This document shows, piece after piece, positions 52,526 through 63,103 of a DNA stretch of 64,000 nucleotides (its first letter is position 1; each line of letters begins with the position of its first letter). The notes below the pieces were generated by a model that was not told the origin of the DNA, ran no database searches, and worked only from the letters and a program-made list of their open reading frames with translations. The DNA comes from Massospora cicadina. Lineage: Eukaryota > Entomophthoromycota > Entomophthoromycetes > Entomophthorales > Entomophthoraceae. The stretch is taken from NCBI GenBank assembly GCA_022478985.1, contig JAKSZP010004231.1, positions 1 through 64,000 on the forward strand, written 5' to 3'. Both the position numbers and the translations under genes were made by a program.

Positions 52526-53230
52526 TAAAAGACCTTGGCGGATTCTCAGTGGAATACTAACTATTGGAAAAATACAGTTTATAACAAAAAATGGCTTAAA
52601 AAGGTAATAACTAATAATAAGATTATTCTGACTTCTCAGCCAAATTTGGGGTGTTCATCACCACATGAGTTTGAACACCTCCGAGGTGAGAAGATTTTAC
52701 CCATCAATTATTGGGTGCAAATTAACCAATCATTACCATTCAGATCTGAACCCTCCTGAGGTGAGAAGATTTTACCCATCAATGATTGGGTACAAATTAA
52801 CCAATAATTACCACATGAGTCTGACCACCACTGAGGTGAGAAGATTTTACTTGACAATGATAGGGTAAAAATTAACCAATCATTACCACATGAGTCTGAC
52901 CACCTCCAAGGTGAGAAGATTTTACTCACTGGTGATTGGATACAATTCATCAAATCATAACCACATGGGTCAGTTTTGCCTCAAGATATTTATCTTCGAT
53001 CTAATAGGCTGAAAGCCTATATTTCCTAATTTAGATGACTCAGCTTTATATACTTTTGCCTCAAATACCCATGGTCTCAAAATCCAAACTAGTTTAAATA
53101 GAAAAAACTAGTATCAAAGAAAGGACCTTCTTTGGGTTTGCCCTGCTTAAAACAATAAAAACTTAAAAAAACTTTAACATAGCGCTATTTAGTACTTTTA
53201 TTCAAAATTAAAATTCTCACTTTAAACAAA
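52526..53230 (+). repeat. RP-1: LTR-derived insert with 75-bp tandem repeats (in CH-1)
   Basis: The left part (AAAGACCTTGGCGGATTCTC then GTGGAATACTAACTATTGG) and the later part (AATAGGCTGAAAGCCTATAT then TTTCCTAATTTAGA) match the GY-D LTR (about 16263 and 16610), so this is a diverged LTR of that family or a fragment of it. The middle is expanded by tandem repeats. The exact ends are not clear and I saw no target duplication. Confidence 0.55.
52683..52982 (+). repeat. Tandem repeat, four units of exactly 75 bp
   Basis: GAGGTGAGAAGATTTTAC starts at 52683, 52758 and 52833, and AAGGTGAGAAGATTTTAC at 52908. 75 bp is 25 codons. In one frame each unit reads GEKI-L...NQSLPHESDH-like residues, equivalent to GEKIFPPSDWANLTKSLPH in the GY-D LTR ORF. 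Confidence 0.85.
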
Positions 53231-53427
53231 ATATTTGTGGCATCCTTCAGCGGATCCCACACCCAGGAAGGGTCCAGTCACCTGTCATTACTAACAGAGG
53301 ATGAGGAGGCTGGTGGGGTTCTCCACAGAATTTTGGGAATATCCATGGGGGATCCCATCAGGGTAGCAGTGAGGAGTCAGGAAGAGCAGGTCTGGGACCC
53401 AGGCAGAGCTATAGTCCCCAACCTACT

Positions 53428-53640
53428 TTGCCCACAAATTTGCAAGTCAAGAATGCTTCTAACATTAAATCTTCTTCTTTTCTTTGTCACAGGTTATTTA
53501 TTCCAGTCGAGCTATACTTGCATGGCTGGACTGAGAAGGTGTTGGCCCTGGTGGATACAGGGGCCAAGGAGAATTATGTAGAGTTTGCCTTAGCAGAACG
53601 TTTGCAGTTGGAAATGAGAAGGGGACCATAGGTGGTGTTC
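53428..53640 (+). pseudogene. Aspartic protease (CH-1)
   Basis: FIPVELYLHGWTEKVLALVD, with the active-site loop ALVDTGAKENYVEFALAERL. The catalytic D-T-G is intact. A stop follows at about 53629 and the domain decays afterwards (53.64-54.0 kb). Confidence 0.85.
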
Positions 53641-54029
53641 GCTGACATATTGAGAAGAGCCTCATTGTGGGTTCTAAAGCCCTTAGTTGTCATTTAGCAG
53701 AAACCTTTTTGGTTGAAAGAGGGTTTCTGTGAAATTTGGAATCTGGCTCACCCCGTGGTGCTGGGGATGTTATGGTGGCATTGCTTCCATCCATGGATCG
53801 ATGTGTTGCATAAAACAATTACCTTATCACCCCAGATTGGTCCTCAAATGATGTGGAAGATGGAGGTTGGGGCAACATCCTGAGTGGATGCAGGAGCTTA
53901 GGGGGAATTCAATAGGTAGAGATCTCACCCAAATACAGCGACTTCATGGACGTGTTAAGTCCCATTGGAAGTTCACCATTTTCCCCTATGGGTTCATTTG
54001 CATTCTTTTTTCAGTTCAATAATGATTTG

Positions 54030-54775
54030 GACCTTCCAAAGGGATGTTTAGTCTATCCTCTAAATGAATGGGCCAGGGAAGAATTGGAGAGCCATGTGGA
54101 GTCCATGCTAGACAAGGGTTAGATCGAGCCCTCCAGGGCTCCAGTGGTTTCTCCTAAGCTGTTAGCACCAAAGGCAAGTGGCGACTTATGCCCATGTGTG
54201 AATTTCTGACGTTTAAACATGGTCACAGAGCCAGATCCATATCTGATGCCACTTTTGGAGGATATTCCTCCAGTGGTCAATGGGTGCATGATGTTTACAA
54301 AGCTCAACCTAGCGGATGTGTTTAATCAGATCCTGGTGAGGCCAGAGCATCAGCAATACACGGCGTTCAAGTGCCAACTAGGGGTGTACCAATACCGTGT
54401 GATGCCATTTGGGCTGAGGAACGCTCCAGCAGTGTTCCAACGGATGATTGACCATGTCCTTGGGGGGATGATTGGATGTTGCTGTGCCACTTATATGGAT
54501 GATATTTTAGTGTTCTCGCAGTCCCAGGAAGAACACGTTTGAGATGTTTTGGAAGTTTTGGGGGCAATAGGCCAAATGGGTTTGTGTTGAAGCCCTCCAA
54601 GTGCAAGTTCAACTGGAGTTCAGTGACATTTCTTGGCAACATGGTATTCCATAATGGATTGGGGGTATGTCTGGATAAGCTCCGAGCAGTTTGTGCATGG
54701 AAGGCTCCCACAGATCAGATGGGGGTGCAAAGTTTTTTGGGTACATTGACTTCCTTTGTTGGTTTGTGAAGAATC
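54030..54775 (+). pseudogene. Reverse transcriptase (CH-1)
   Basis: VYPLNEWAREELESHVESML (about 54054), SGDLCPCVNF-RLNMVTEPDP, LMPLLEDIPPVVNGCMMFTK (motif A shifted: FTKLNL where FSKIDL is usual), YRVMPFGLRNAPAVFQRMID and CCATYMDDILVFS (catalytic YMDD intact), then LKPSKCKFNWSSVTFLGNMV. TGA/TAG replace probable Arg and Trp codons. Confidence 0.9.
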
Positions 54776-55270
54776 TTTCCCAGATGGCCTTACCGCTCAC
54801 ATGTTTGACCCAGGACGTTCCATTCATATGGGAAAGGAGGAAGAGCGGGCGTTTGAATTACTAAAGGGTAAGTTACTTACTGCCCCAGTTCTGGACCATC
54901 CAGATCTGAGGAAACCTCTAATGGTCGAGACAGATGCCTCAAATTATGCTGTGGGGGCGGTATTGCTTCAGGAGGGGGAGAATGGGTTGAAGCATCCCAT
55001 GTGCTACTACAGCCATAAGCTGCTCCTTGTGGAAACAAACTAACTGATATACAATAAGGATCTGTTGTCAGTGATGGCAGCCTTGCATGAATGGCAACAT
55101 CACCTGCTCTATGCCCGGCATCCTTTTGTGATTTTAATGGACCACAAAGCCTTAGAGTACTATTGAAAACTCCAAAAGATGAACCAGCGACAAGCCAGAT
55201 GGCATGTGGAGCTGGTCTGCTATAATTTCAGGGTGGAGTACCAGCCTTGAGCTTCAAATGTCCTGGTGGA
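54776..55270 (+). pseudogene. RNase H (CH-1)
   Basis: VKNLSQMALPLTCLTQDVPF, then KPLMVETDASNYAVGAVLLQ (catalytic Asp of TDAS kept), [33 protein letters not shown] and ARWHVELVCYNFRVEYQP. Stops at about 55040 and 55164 and one at a probable Gly codon (YQP-ASN). Confidence 0.88.
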
Positions 55271-55439
55271 TGGTTGAGCCCAGATGGAGCTTTTGTGTAT
55301 GAGAAGGGGGAATTGGAGGAGTTCAACGCCGCAATGATGCTCTGTCTAGATCAGTTCGCGATGTTCAAAGATGGGGGAGTGAGTTGGGGGAGGAAGCTCG
55401 CCAGAAGCAGAGGAGTGCGGAGTTTGCATAAAGGCTGAA

Positions 55440-56480
55440 ATCTGAGATGACAGAGGGTCAGCTGCACCAGTACCACACGGATTTCATGAAGAGGGATGGG
55501 GTGCTATACCACAAGTCATGTGATGGGTACCCAACCCATCATTAAGGTGGAAGGTAATCTGAGATTCCCATGACCATCTGCTGGTGGGTCACCCAAGAAT
55601 GGGGAAGATGATGGAGCTGGTACAGCGGGACTATTCATGGCCAGGCCTTTGTAAGGATGTCCAGAAGTACATGCGGGAATGTTTGGTATGCACAAAGTCA
55701 GAGCCATCAAGAAAACTGCCATCAGGTAAGTTGAATCTGTTGCCAATACCGCAGACCCCTTGGAGTTTGATCAGCATCAATTTTATAGTAGGACTTCCAA
55801 AAGGTGCAGGGGAAGGATGTAATTATGGTGGCTGTGGATAGACTTACCAAATACTTAGGAATCTTACCATGCACTGGAAGTTTTTCAGTGAAGGATGCGG
55901 CAAGGGTTTTCATTGATGAGGTGTTTTCCTGTCATGGCTTACCTGAGGAGCTTATTTTGGATCATGGCCCACAATTCATCTCAAAATTCTGGTCGAGTCT
56001 ACTGGGAAATTTGTAAATCAGACTGGGTCAGTCCTCAGCATACCATCCACAATCTGATGGTCAAATGGAGAGGGTAACCAGATACTTGAACAGTATCTGC
56101 GGTGTTACATGTCTTATTGACAGGATGACTGGGTATCATGGGTCCGGATGGCCCAGTTTGCATACAATAACCACTCTCAATCCTTGTCAGGAATGTCACC
56201 GTTTTTTGCGAACCATGGACTCAACCCAAAGTCAAATGGGGGATCTACAGGTGGCATATGTCAGGGGGCGGATGAAATGATTCATACCATGTCAGAAATC
56301 AGGAAGATGCTGTGGGGGAACTTGAAGCAGGCGGTAGCTTGGCAGAAGCAGCAGGCTAATCGGAGAAGGGTGCTGGATCTGTCATTTGATCCTGGGGACT
56401 GGGTTATGGTATCAGCCAAGAACTATGCCATCCCTGTAAAGAGTTGTAAGCTGGGTCCAAAGTTTCTGGGCCCATAATGA
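55440..56480 (+). pseudogene. Integrase (CH-1)
   Basis: The zinc region VGHPRMGKMMELVQRDYSWP ... CLVCTKSEPS lies at about 55584-55707. The core reads TPWSLISINFIVGLPKGAGE (first Asp now Asn), VAVDRLTKYLGILPC, LILDHGPQFISKFW (second Asp kept) and AYHPQSDGQMERV (catalytic Glu kept). The GPF-like C-terminus is LGPKFLGP at about 56450. Two frame changes. Confidence 0.88.
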
Positions 56481-56760
56481 TCATCAGAGCTATTAATTGG
56501 GTCACCTTCAAGTTGAGTTTACCAGTGGGTTCCAGAGCCCACCCAGTGATTCACACTTCCCAGATGCAGGCTTTTGGGGGTGAGGGGCCCGAGCGCCCCT
56601 GTCCACTGAATCCTAGAGAAGGGGAGATCCCAGAATATGAGGTGGAGCAGATACTGGATGTCAAGTGGGTGAGAGGCTGACAGCAGTAGTTGGTGAAGTG
56701 GAAGGGCTATCTGGTAGAGAAGTTGATGTGGCAGATGATGGAGGACTGTGCGCAGTGCCC
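56481..56760 (+). pseudogene. Integrase C-terminus with chromodomain (CH-1)
   Basis: After INWVTFKLSLPVGSRAHPVI and HTSQMQAF, the segment EYEVEQILDVKWVRG then LVKWKGYLVE has the signature of a chromodomain (E-Y-E-V-E-x-I-L-D, then L-V-K-W-K-G-Y). Chromodomains of chromoviruses bind modified histones and steer integration to heterochromatin. A TGA follows VRG. The third aromatic cage region is degraded (MEDCAQCPEKV). Confidence 0.85.
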
Positions 56761-56797
56761 AGAGAAGGTCTGTGAATCTGGTCTTCACAGGGGGTGA

Positions 56798-57444
56798 TGT
56801 AATGGATCAGGAGGCACCTGATCTGTGCATTGACTCAGATCAGGTGGAAGTCAATCTGAATGTGGCCCTTGTTCAACAGGCATCAAATTTAGTAAGTTTG
56901 GAGCTGGGCGAAATCACCATCCCAAATCTGAATCACCTCTGCGAAATGATGATGAGCTTATGTGGGGCGTGGATGGTGATCTGGTGGGATGGCGATTCTT
57001 CACTAATGATGTGGTGGTTGAGGTTCAGAGGAATTTGACAAAATGGAAAGCTTATTTGATGCTTGAAACGGATTATTTAAGGGTTCTTCTGCATCCCTGA
57101 AGGGCAGTTGTGTCTTCTACAAGGAATTAAAGAATAAAGGATTTTGCTAAGCTCAAAATTTATTAAATTTATTTTAGTAAATAAGTCAAATTGGATCCAA
57201 GTTATGAGCTCCGCCAGTGAGCTCAGTGTGGCGTTGGCGTCATTCTCAGCCCTTTCCTGGTCCCAGACCCTGCTACTGATGTGCAGTGTCATGGGAACAG
57301 TGGTCTTAGAATACGTGGCAATGACAAGACATGGCAGTTGGGTTCAGGGATGGGCTTTTACCAGCCTGTACCTAGTATGGTAAGTAACTTGGCCCTTACT
57401 GCCCAATTCGTTCATTGCGTATTGGTGCAAACCCACCCATTACA
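56798..57444 (+). repeat. 3' LTR of CH-1
   Basis: Starts TGTAATGGATCAGG after the purine tract CACAGGGGGTGA and ends CATTACA, followed by GGATC. Confidence 0.9.
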
Positions 57445-57735
57445 GGATCAGGATTTTTTACTGTCTTCCAGATTGATTTCCTAGATGGTGCCTTCAATGT
57501 ATTGCATTGTCCTCATGACTGAAGAAGTGGGGGTGGCGTCTCTCAAGATTCAGTATGTGGGGATGTGATTCCTGAAGGTAATTCCATTGATTCTTATATA
57601 CATAGTACTTCCTGATCAAATTTAGTTTTGGTGCCTTCAGGATAAGGTTCTGTTTGTGCTGGTTCAAGAGTCGATCTGTCAAAGCTCAAATTTAAGTGCA
57701 GGGATTTTTGCTTGCTTTCAACTTCTATCCTGACA
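57445..57735 (-). repeat. 5' LTR of GY-F, outer part
   Basis: Aligns with 40750-41039; on the minus strand it starts TGTCAGGATAGAAG. Confidence 0.8.
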
Positions 57736-58657
57736 GAAGGAATTCAGGCGTGGGACACCCATGCTGTTCTGCGGTTGACAAAAACTTTTTGAATAACTTG
57801 TGATATGTCTATTACTAAAAAATAACTTGTGATATGTATTAAACAAGGCTATAAAGCGCCGGTTGAATAGGTTCTCCTGGTCTGAATTCTTATTAATGAT
57901 GGTTGTGATTGAATCCCTAGAATCAGAAAGGATTTCGCCTTGAGCCAAAATTAAGTTGAACTTGTCACAGAGGAATTTTTCTGTCACCAAAGGTTCTATA
58001 AGGTATACCTCATAAGGTATGCCATCAGGGCCAGGGGCTTTAAGATGCAGAATTTAAGGAGAATATCCATAACCTCCTGCCAGGTGATAGGGACCAGAAG
58101 AGCTTCATTTGCCTGTGAGTTAATGGGAGGCTCTGGAGTGCGCCAATAAAAGTCTTGGATATCTGACAGGTCAACTTGGTCAGCATGGAAAATATTTGAG
58201 TATAAATGGTGTATTTCCTGTGTTATGGCTTCTTTATCATTGAAGTGGTGGTGTATTTCTTCAGTGCTGTAATTTCTGCGCTGTAGATCTGGCTTTTTGC
58301 TTCTAAAAGAAGAAGTGGGTGGGGCATTTTCACTGGGCATAATAGTGGGAAGATGTGAAGTTGGCTGCCCGCTCTTCCTGAAGTGCCAATTCTGAGCAAA
58401 GGGCTTCTTGAGCAACTTCCCAGTCATTCAGTTAACTGGGAGAGGGAGAAGGTTTGCAGTTCCATTCCAGGTGCCTAGTTCTAGCTTCAGCCTTCTTAAA
58501 TCTGACGTGAGCTGCCATCATCTGAGCGTTGGCACAGACATAAGCCACCTGGTTAATTCCTGCCTTTTTGCTGCCCAACTAGTGCTGAAGTTGCTCAGTT
58601 GGGGTGGTGGGGAAAAGAGGTTGCCCATATGGTTGAGGCCAGTTTCTCCCTAATAAA
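57736..58657 (-). pseudogene. LINE linker and RT motif 0-1 (LN-E)
   Basis: The minus strand reads KEAITQEIHHLYSNIFHADQ, then KAPGPDGIPYEVYLIEPLVT (motif 0) across a frame change near 58.03 kb, then ITTIINKNSD and RRFIALFNTYHKLF, and YHKLFKKFLSTAEQHG just before the GY-F LTR. The region between 58.43 and 58.65 kb is the helical linker after the endonuclease. It connects to LN-E on both sides. Confidence 0.8.
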
Positions 58658-58673
58658 GGGATTGTTTAGAAGA
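58655..58673. repeat. Target duplication of LN-F (19 bp)
   Basis: AAAGGGATTGTTTAGAAGA here and again at 62339-62357, identical over 19 bases. It marks a LINE insertion into LN-E. Confidence 0.85.
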
Positions 58674-58768
58674 AGCTTTTCTTTCCGCTTGATATCAATT
58701 TTGAGTGATTTTTGAAAACAAGTCAACATCTCACCACCACCTCACTGCACAAATTTCCAAATTTATGT

Positions 58769-59096
58769 CCTCAGATCCACTAATTGCTGCTCCAGTTTGG
58801 GGCAGTGGTGCCTCACCCACTAGCGTTTACCACCCAGCAGGCAAACAAACGCGGACTGGCTCATCCAGTCCACCAAATACATCTGGCCGCTATGTCCCTC
58901 CATGAGATCTAGCACTGCACCTCAAACAAGTCCACCCAACCCACCCAAAACCCCTATCCCTACCCCAATCAAATATTTGCTTTTGCCTCTGCATCAAGTA
59001 TGGACATCTCTTCCCATATACTGACAAATCAATAATTGAGCTGGCAATGGCCACCTTTGAACCAGCAGGGTTAATCAACTTTTACCCTTACAAGGG
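58769..59096 (+). pseudogene. LINE ORF1, N-terminal part (LN-F)
   Basis: Starts MSSDPLIAAPVWGSGASPTS, Ser/Pro-rich, and after a TGA at 58905 continues to SIIELAMATFEPAGLINFYP at 59080, matching LN-B (MATTVYIPAGRIDFRPFK). It is interrupted by GY-G at 59097. Confidence 0.6.
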
Positions 59097-59587
59097 TGTC
59101 ACGATTCTGATATGGCTGGACAATAAGCCCTAAGTCATTATAGCAGATTGGGTAGGATCCACCAAGTTCAATATGAGTAATCATTATTTGAGCGCCTTAA
59201 GATAGGGCAATATTGGGTTATGGAGAAATCGCCTTGAATTAGGAGATCGTGAAATTAACAAATGAAGGATTGATGGAGCCAATGATATATGGTGAATTAA
59301 ATTACTAAGCAGTAGCATCTGAAGTCGCTACAATATAAGCAAGATGAGATGATCAGAAAGGGGTTTGTTAAGTAAGTTGAGAATAAGCGGAATAAGAAGA
59401 ATCTGGAGTATTAGTATATTCAATAAAAGAAGTTGTGGGAGCAAGTGCTCTGTGTTTATTTGATGAAATTTTATTCTGTTGTTTTGAGGGCAACGATTGT
59501 CATATCATCAGCCCTGATTTCTCAGTGGGTCAAACCCTGTGCAAAATCTGTTGGCATATCTATGGAATACCGCCAATTTTATAACAG

Positions 59588-59605
59588 TGTTGCTCACTAC
59601 AGGGG
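59588..59605 (+). other. Primer-binding site (GY-G)
   Basis: TGTTGCTCACTACAGGGG, differing from the GY-D PBS only at the third base. Confidence 0.7.
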
Positions 59606-60597
59606 TACTCTGCTGGTTGGTGCTGAAGTAGCTAAAGGTTGGTGAAGAGGTGGCGGGGATGTGCCACTGTGGTTCAGTTTCAGCAGTTGTTGGTGGCGGG
59701 GAGGGGCAAGCCCTGGACGCCCGCCTCACACACTGAGGCTGGAATTATGTGGATTATCATCTGGTTAAGTGGGGGGTTTGTCAGAATTTTAACCAGATGG
59801 AATCCTCCAATGATTAATCGTTATTTGGGATGAAATGGCCAATCTCGGTGGAATGGCTTATTGACTGAATTTTGTGTTATTTGATATGATTGCTGGTTAG
59901 TTGCTCCCAAATTTGGGTTGAGCCAAAATTAGTATTCCGCCGAGTTTGGAAGTAGGTTTGAGTGGGGCCAATCGGTGGCCCCAAATTAGTATAAGGATCA
60001 CCGGCAACTAATAGCTGAGGATGATCCAATTGATATCAGTCATCAGAATCAGTGTTTGACGCCAACTGCCATTCATGGACTGTTCTGGGTTTTCCAGCAG
60101 AAAGCCGATTTATTTGCTTCAAACGTTCATCTATGAATTTTCTGCATGTACTGATAATCTGATGTTGGTGGATCCAACAATTATGAGTTTAAGGCGGCTG
60201 AGGTTGTTTCTGGTGCCTCATTTAGTATAAACAATTATCGCCTGAATAAGGCAATTCCTAATCAATCAACTGATATAAGTAAAGTAGAGATGTCAGCAAG
60301 ATGCCAGGATATTCCAAGTCAAAGCAAGTGACCAAAGTTGTTTATGGTGTATTATTATCAACTCAAAGGTTGAACCCAAATTTGACATTTATTTAGATTA
60401 AATATTTATATGGCTCACCAGCGACTTAAGGCTGAGGATGAGCCAAAACTAATTCAGACATTGGGAAGGACAGAGCGAGAGGGTCGATGCCAGGGAAGAG
60501 AATAGTGTATTAGAAGAATAAGAAGAGTAGTTGGCTGGAAGAACCAGCAGAAGAGCTGATAGGTCAGCAGTGGGCGCAGTAGCCCTTTTGTAAATAG

Positions 60598-60640
60598 TAT
60601 AAATACCTGGCGCTTCCTTCTCAATAAATTTCTCCCTTTG
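60598..60640 (+). promoter_or_regulatory. TATA box and AATAAA (GY-G 3' LTR)
   Basis: TATAAATACC at 60598 with CAATAAATTTC about 35 bases downstream, a plausible U3/R promoter and polyadenylation pair. Confidence 0.4.
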
Positions 60641-60842
60641 CCTATTCTACCTTTTGTTATAAGTTTATTATTATTTCATTGGTTGGAGTTTAGGCTAGGG
60701 GATCCCCAAATGGCACAAGTGATATGCCAAGGGGTTAGCCGGCACTGATGGCCCTGACGCCTAAGGAAAAATGGCAAGGGCTGACCAGTCTTCATACTGG
60801 TTAGCCTGCCAACTATCAGAGCCCATAGTTGATTTTCTGAAA

Positions 60843-62180
60843 AAGGTCTAATTTGATATTGGATTCTCTACTGAAGAGGATGCAGACGCTGCAGAAGCTA
60901 CACCATTACTATACAAAAACAATCACATTACCACCACCCAAACATGCCTCCCAGATGATACTACACTTGTGGTAACCTTTGCAAACCTCCCCTCACACCT
61001 TCCCCCTCAAACACTTTATGAGGAGTAGATGTCAGGGTTGTCTACTTATGGTGAAAACCCTATCCTCCAATTCATTGTCCAAAGATGTGCTATACGCCTC
61101 ATGACACCTTGGGCAATGGCCACCATTACCCAACCAGCTGAACATGGCCCAGCACATCCCACCGCATGTCTATATCACATCCACACCTGACCTTTTTTTA
61201 AGCTCACACTGACAATGGTCACACAAATATTCCCCCTCTGCTATGAGTTGGACCATATGAAAAAATCTTTTGATAATTCACACCCTGAAAACATGGCCAA
61301 CTCCACCCATGAAGCCACACCAACAGCGTTCAAGTGGGGATTTTGGCTGCCCCATCCCCAAAGGCCATGCGCTTAAATCAGAAGCAAAATCTAGCACCTC
61401 AAACCCAAGCTGGCCAATTCACACCCATGCTAACTAATTGGGTGCAAGCTTAGACCAATGTTAAGTCCAAAAAATTCTCCACCTTTAAAACTTACTCAAC
61501 CACAGCCACCTATAACTGAATCTATTTAAATTAACCAAAATCCCTGTGACTTATTGGATGAAGTGACCAAAAGTGGTTGAAATTGTCCCACCTTCAGCTA
61601 AACTAATCAATCTAGAACCATTTATGAATTCAGACTTTGATGCCCCTTCCTTCCCAAACAATATGTCCCCAAACCTGATGCTATCCCATACCAAAGTGAC
61701 CAACAGCTTGCCGAGGCTGTGATGGCCTTGCCCAAAAATTGCCATCTTTGTGAAGCCATAGCAAAATCTGTTGATGAATTTGAAAAAAGGGCTGCACATC
61801 CCCTTGTTCCCCTCCAATTTTTCTCCTACAGCAAAAAGGAAATTCAACGCCTCTATGAAACTACCACCACCACTGTCAAACGTGTTGTTACCCTGGTAGA
61901 AATTTTCCCCATCCACATATGTCATCAGAGCAAACATTGTGAAACTACCCCAACTTCCCAATGTCCACATCTAAGCTGAACACCATGTTGCTGAACTCAT
62001 AGAATCTATATTCAGGCCTAAATTGACAATTTCAACAACTATCTATCTCACCTTGACCCTCATCTTGTGGATGCCCCAACCCCTTTACTATCAGCATCAA
62101 TCCACTTTTTCTACGCTAATCCTGAGGATGAAGATTACGATCCACCTGATCCCCACTCCCCCTCTGCCATGGTGGGATAA
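60843..62180 (+). pseudogene. LINE ORF1, main part (LN-F)
   Basis: Reads FDIGFSTEEDADAAEATPLL (RRM-like start), TTLVVTFANLPSHLPPQTLY (RNP-like strand), WMSGLSTYGENPILQFIVQ and a degraded knuckle PLCYELDHMKK (about 61240-61265). A long middle part with an 86-codon open stretch (61719-61979) and a C-terminus DNFNNYLSHLDPHLVDAPTP ending MVG-stop at about 62178 follow. It aligns with LN-B and LN-D. Frame changes near 61.3 and 62.0 kb. Confidence 0.65.
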
Positions 62181-62357
62181 GCGGCTTGCCGCTGTACCAT
62201 CTGGTAGGTGTTTTTTGTTAATTTTGTGTTTCCTGCTGCTCGTTTAGGGCAGTTGGTTCATGTTTTTGGTTGATTTAGTTTTTGGAGTTTCTTTTTCAGT
62301 TTTGTCTGTCCACTGGTCAGCTTTCCTCAGTTAAATAAAAAGGGATTGTTTAGAAGA

Positions 62358-63095
62358 GCTGGGAAAGCCCTTGTCCAGAACATGTGCGATAGTCTGAGTG
62401 TGTGGTGGTAAGGACAACAGTGAGTGATCTGTGATCACTTGGATGATTGTCATGGGCCATTGGATATGAGACATGGCCAACCAGAAGGGAGCCTTTTAAT
62501 ACAAAATAAATATGCAATGGTGACTGGAATTCCCTCCATTGTACTGGATTCTGATCATAAAACTAAGCCCAGATGCAGAGGGTGGTAGCGAACCTGTGAA
62601 GCCACTAGTGCAAATGAAGTTCTAGTTCTATTAGATCCAGAGCGTTTGAGTTGAAGGAGGGTATGAATCACAAATGCGGCTTATAGTAGTGTTGAAATTT
62701 CCCATTAGGATAATATTTTGTGGGAGATCCAGGTAGACTAGCTCCTCCAGAAATTGGTTCTTGTCAGCCCCAGATTGAAGCAGGTATATATTGATGACAA
62801 AGGAGGAGAAATCAATTTTTATGAGCTTGGCCAGTACAAGGTGCCCACCTAGGTGTTTTGAGAAGGTGTGGAATTTGATCCAGGATTCATAAATTATAAG
62901 GGTAACATGTTCTGTCCTGAAGGAGTTTCCTCCAAACTGATCATTTTATGCTTTGTGTCCATTGGGGTAAAAATGAGGCTCCTAATCAGCAGCAATGTTA
63001 ATCTGCGATGACCTGAAGTTGCAGAGGAGGCAGGCTCTCCACTTAAAGTTCTGCAAACTGCTTAAGTTTATAGATTGAATGGTCATGGTACATCC
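62358..63095 (-). pseudogene. LINE ORF2 AP endonuclease (LN-E)
   Basis: The minus strand reads NQFLEELVYLDLPQNIILMG and then NFNTTISRICDSY at about 62670-62760, the G-D-F-N box with Asp changed to Asn. The first strand (ATSGHRRLTLLLIRSLIFTP) lies at about 62.93-63.03 kb. The C-terminal end lies next to the LN-F target site. Frame changes are present. Confidence 0.7.
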
Positions 63096-63103
63096 ATGGA
63101 AAC

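Larger units (their letters stand above)
51034..57444 (+). mobile_element. CH-1: chromodomain Ty3/gypsy element (chromovirus)
   Basis: 6411 bp with LTRs TGTAA...TTACA (614 and 647 bp), a perfect GGATC duplication, and Gag, protease, RT, RNase H, integrase and a C-terminal chromodomain in order. Its RT and integrase differ clearly from the other gypsy elements here, so it is another lineage. No TGG-type PBS follows the LTR; the primer is unknown. All domains have stops. It sits in the 5' LTR of GY-F and is the innermost autonomous-type element of this block. Confidence 0.9.
40569..57735 (-). mobile_element. GY-F: minus-strand Ty3/gypsy element carrying three insertions
   Basis: The 3' LTR (40569-41039, 471 bp) and the 5' LTR (57735-57445 plus 51033-50850, 470 bp after removing CH-1) match in length and sequence. 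The internal order on the minus strand is PBS, Gag with collagen-like stretch, zinc knuckle, protease, RT, RNase H, integrase. XL-3 interrupts integrase, XL-2 interrupts gag and CH-1 interrupts the 5' LTR. It inserted into the RT of LN-E. Flanking 5-mers (TGGGG and GAAGG) match poorly. Confidence 0.8.
59097..60842 (+). mobile_element. GY-G: short LTR-type insertion without pol
   Basis: 1746 bp inserted in LN-F ORF1, with AAGGG (59092-59096) and AAGGT (60843-60847) at the sides. The first part (59097-59586, TGTCACG...ATAACA) is followed by TGTTGCTCACTACAGGGG, a one-mismatch copy of the shared PBS, so it is a 5' LTR. The last part, from about 60288 (TGTCAGC), has a TATA box and AATAAA and is probably a diverged 3' LTR. 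The internal part (about 700 bp) has no gag or pol. Confidence 0.5.
58674..62338 (+). mobile_element. LN-F: ORF1-only LINE, complete by its ends
   Basis: Bounded by a perfect 19-bp target duplication. It consists of a short leader, ORF1 (split by GY-G), and a 3' UTR with tail TTTCCTCAGTTAAATAAAA. The ORF1 stop at about 62178 is followed directly by 160 bases of 3' UTR; no endonuclease or RT lies between. Without GY-G it is about 1.9 kb. The tail is shared with LN-C, so LN-F probably used the enzymes of an LN-C-like element. Confidence 0.75.

Noticed and set aside
52683..52982. Regular repeats considered as a CRISPR array.
   Set aside because: Units are contiguous 75-bp tandem copies without unique spacers, inside a eukaryotic LTR.
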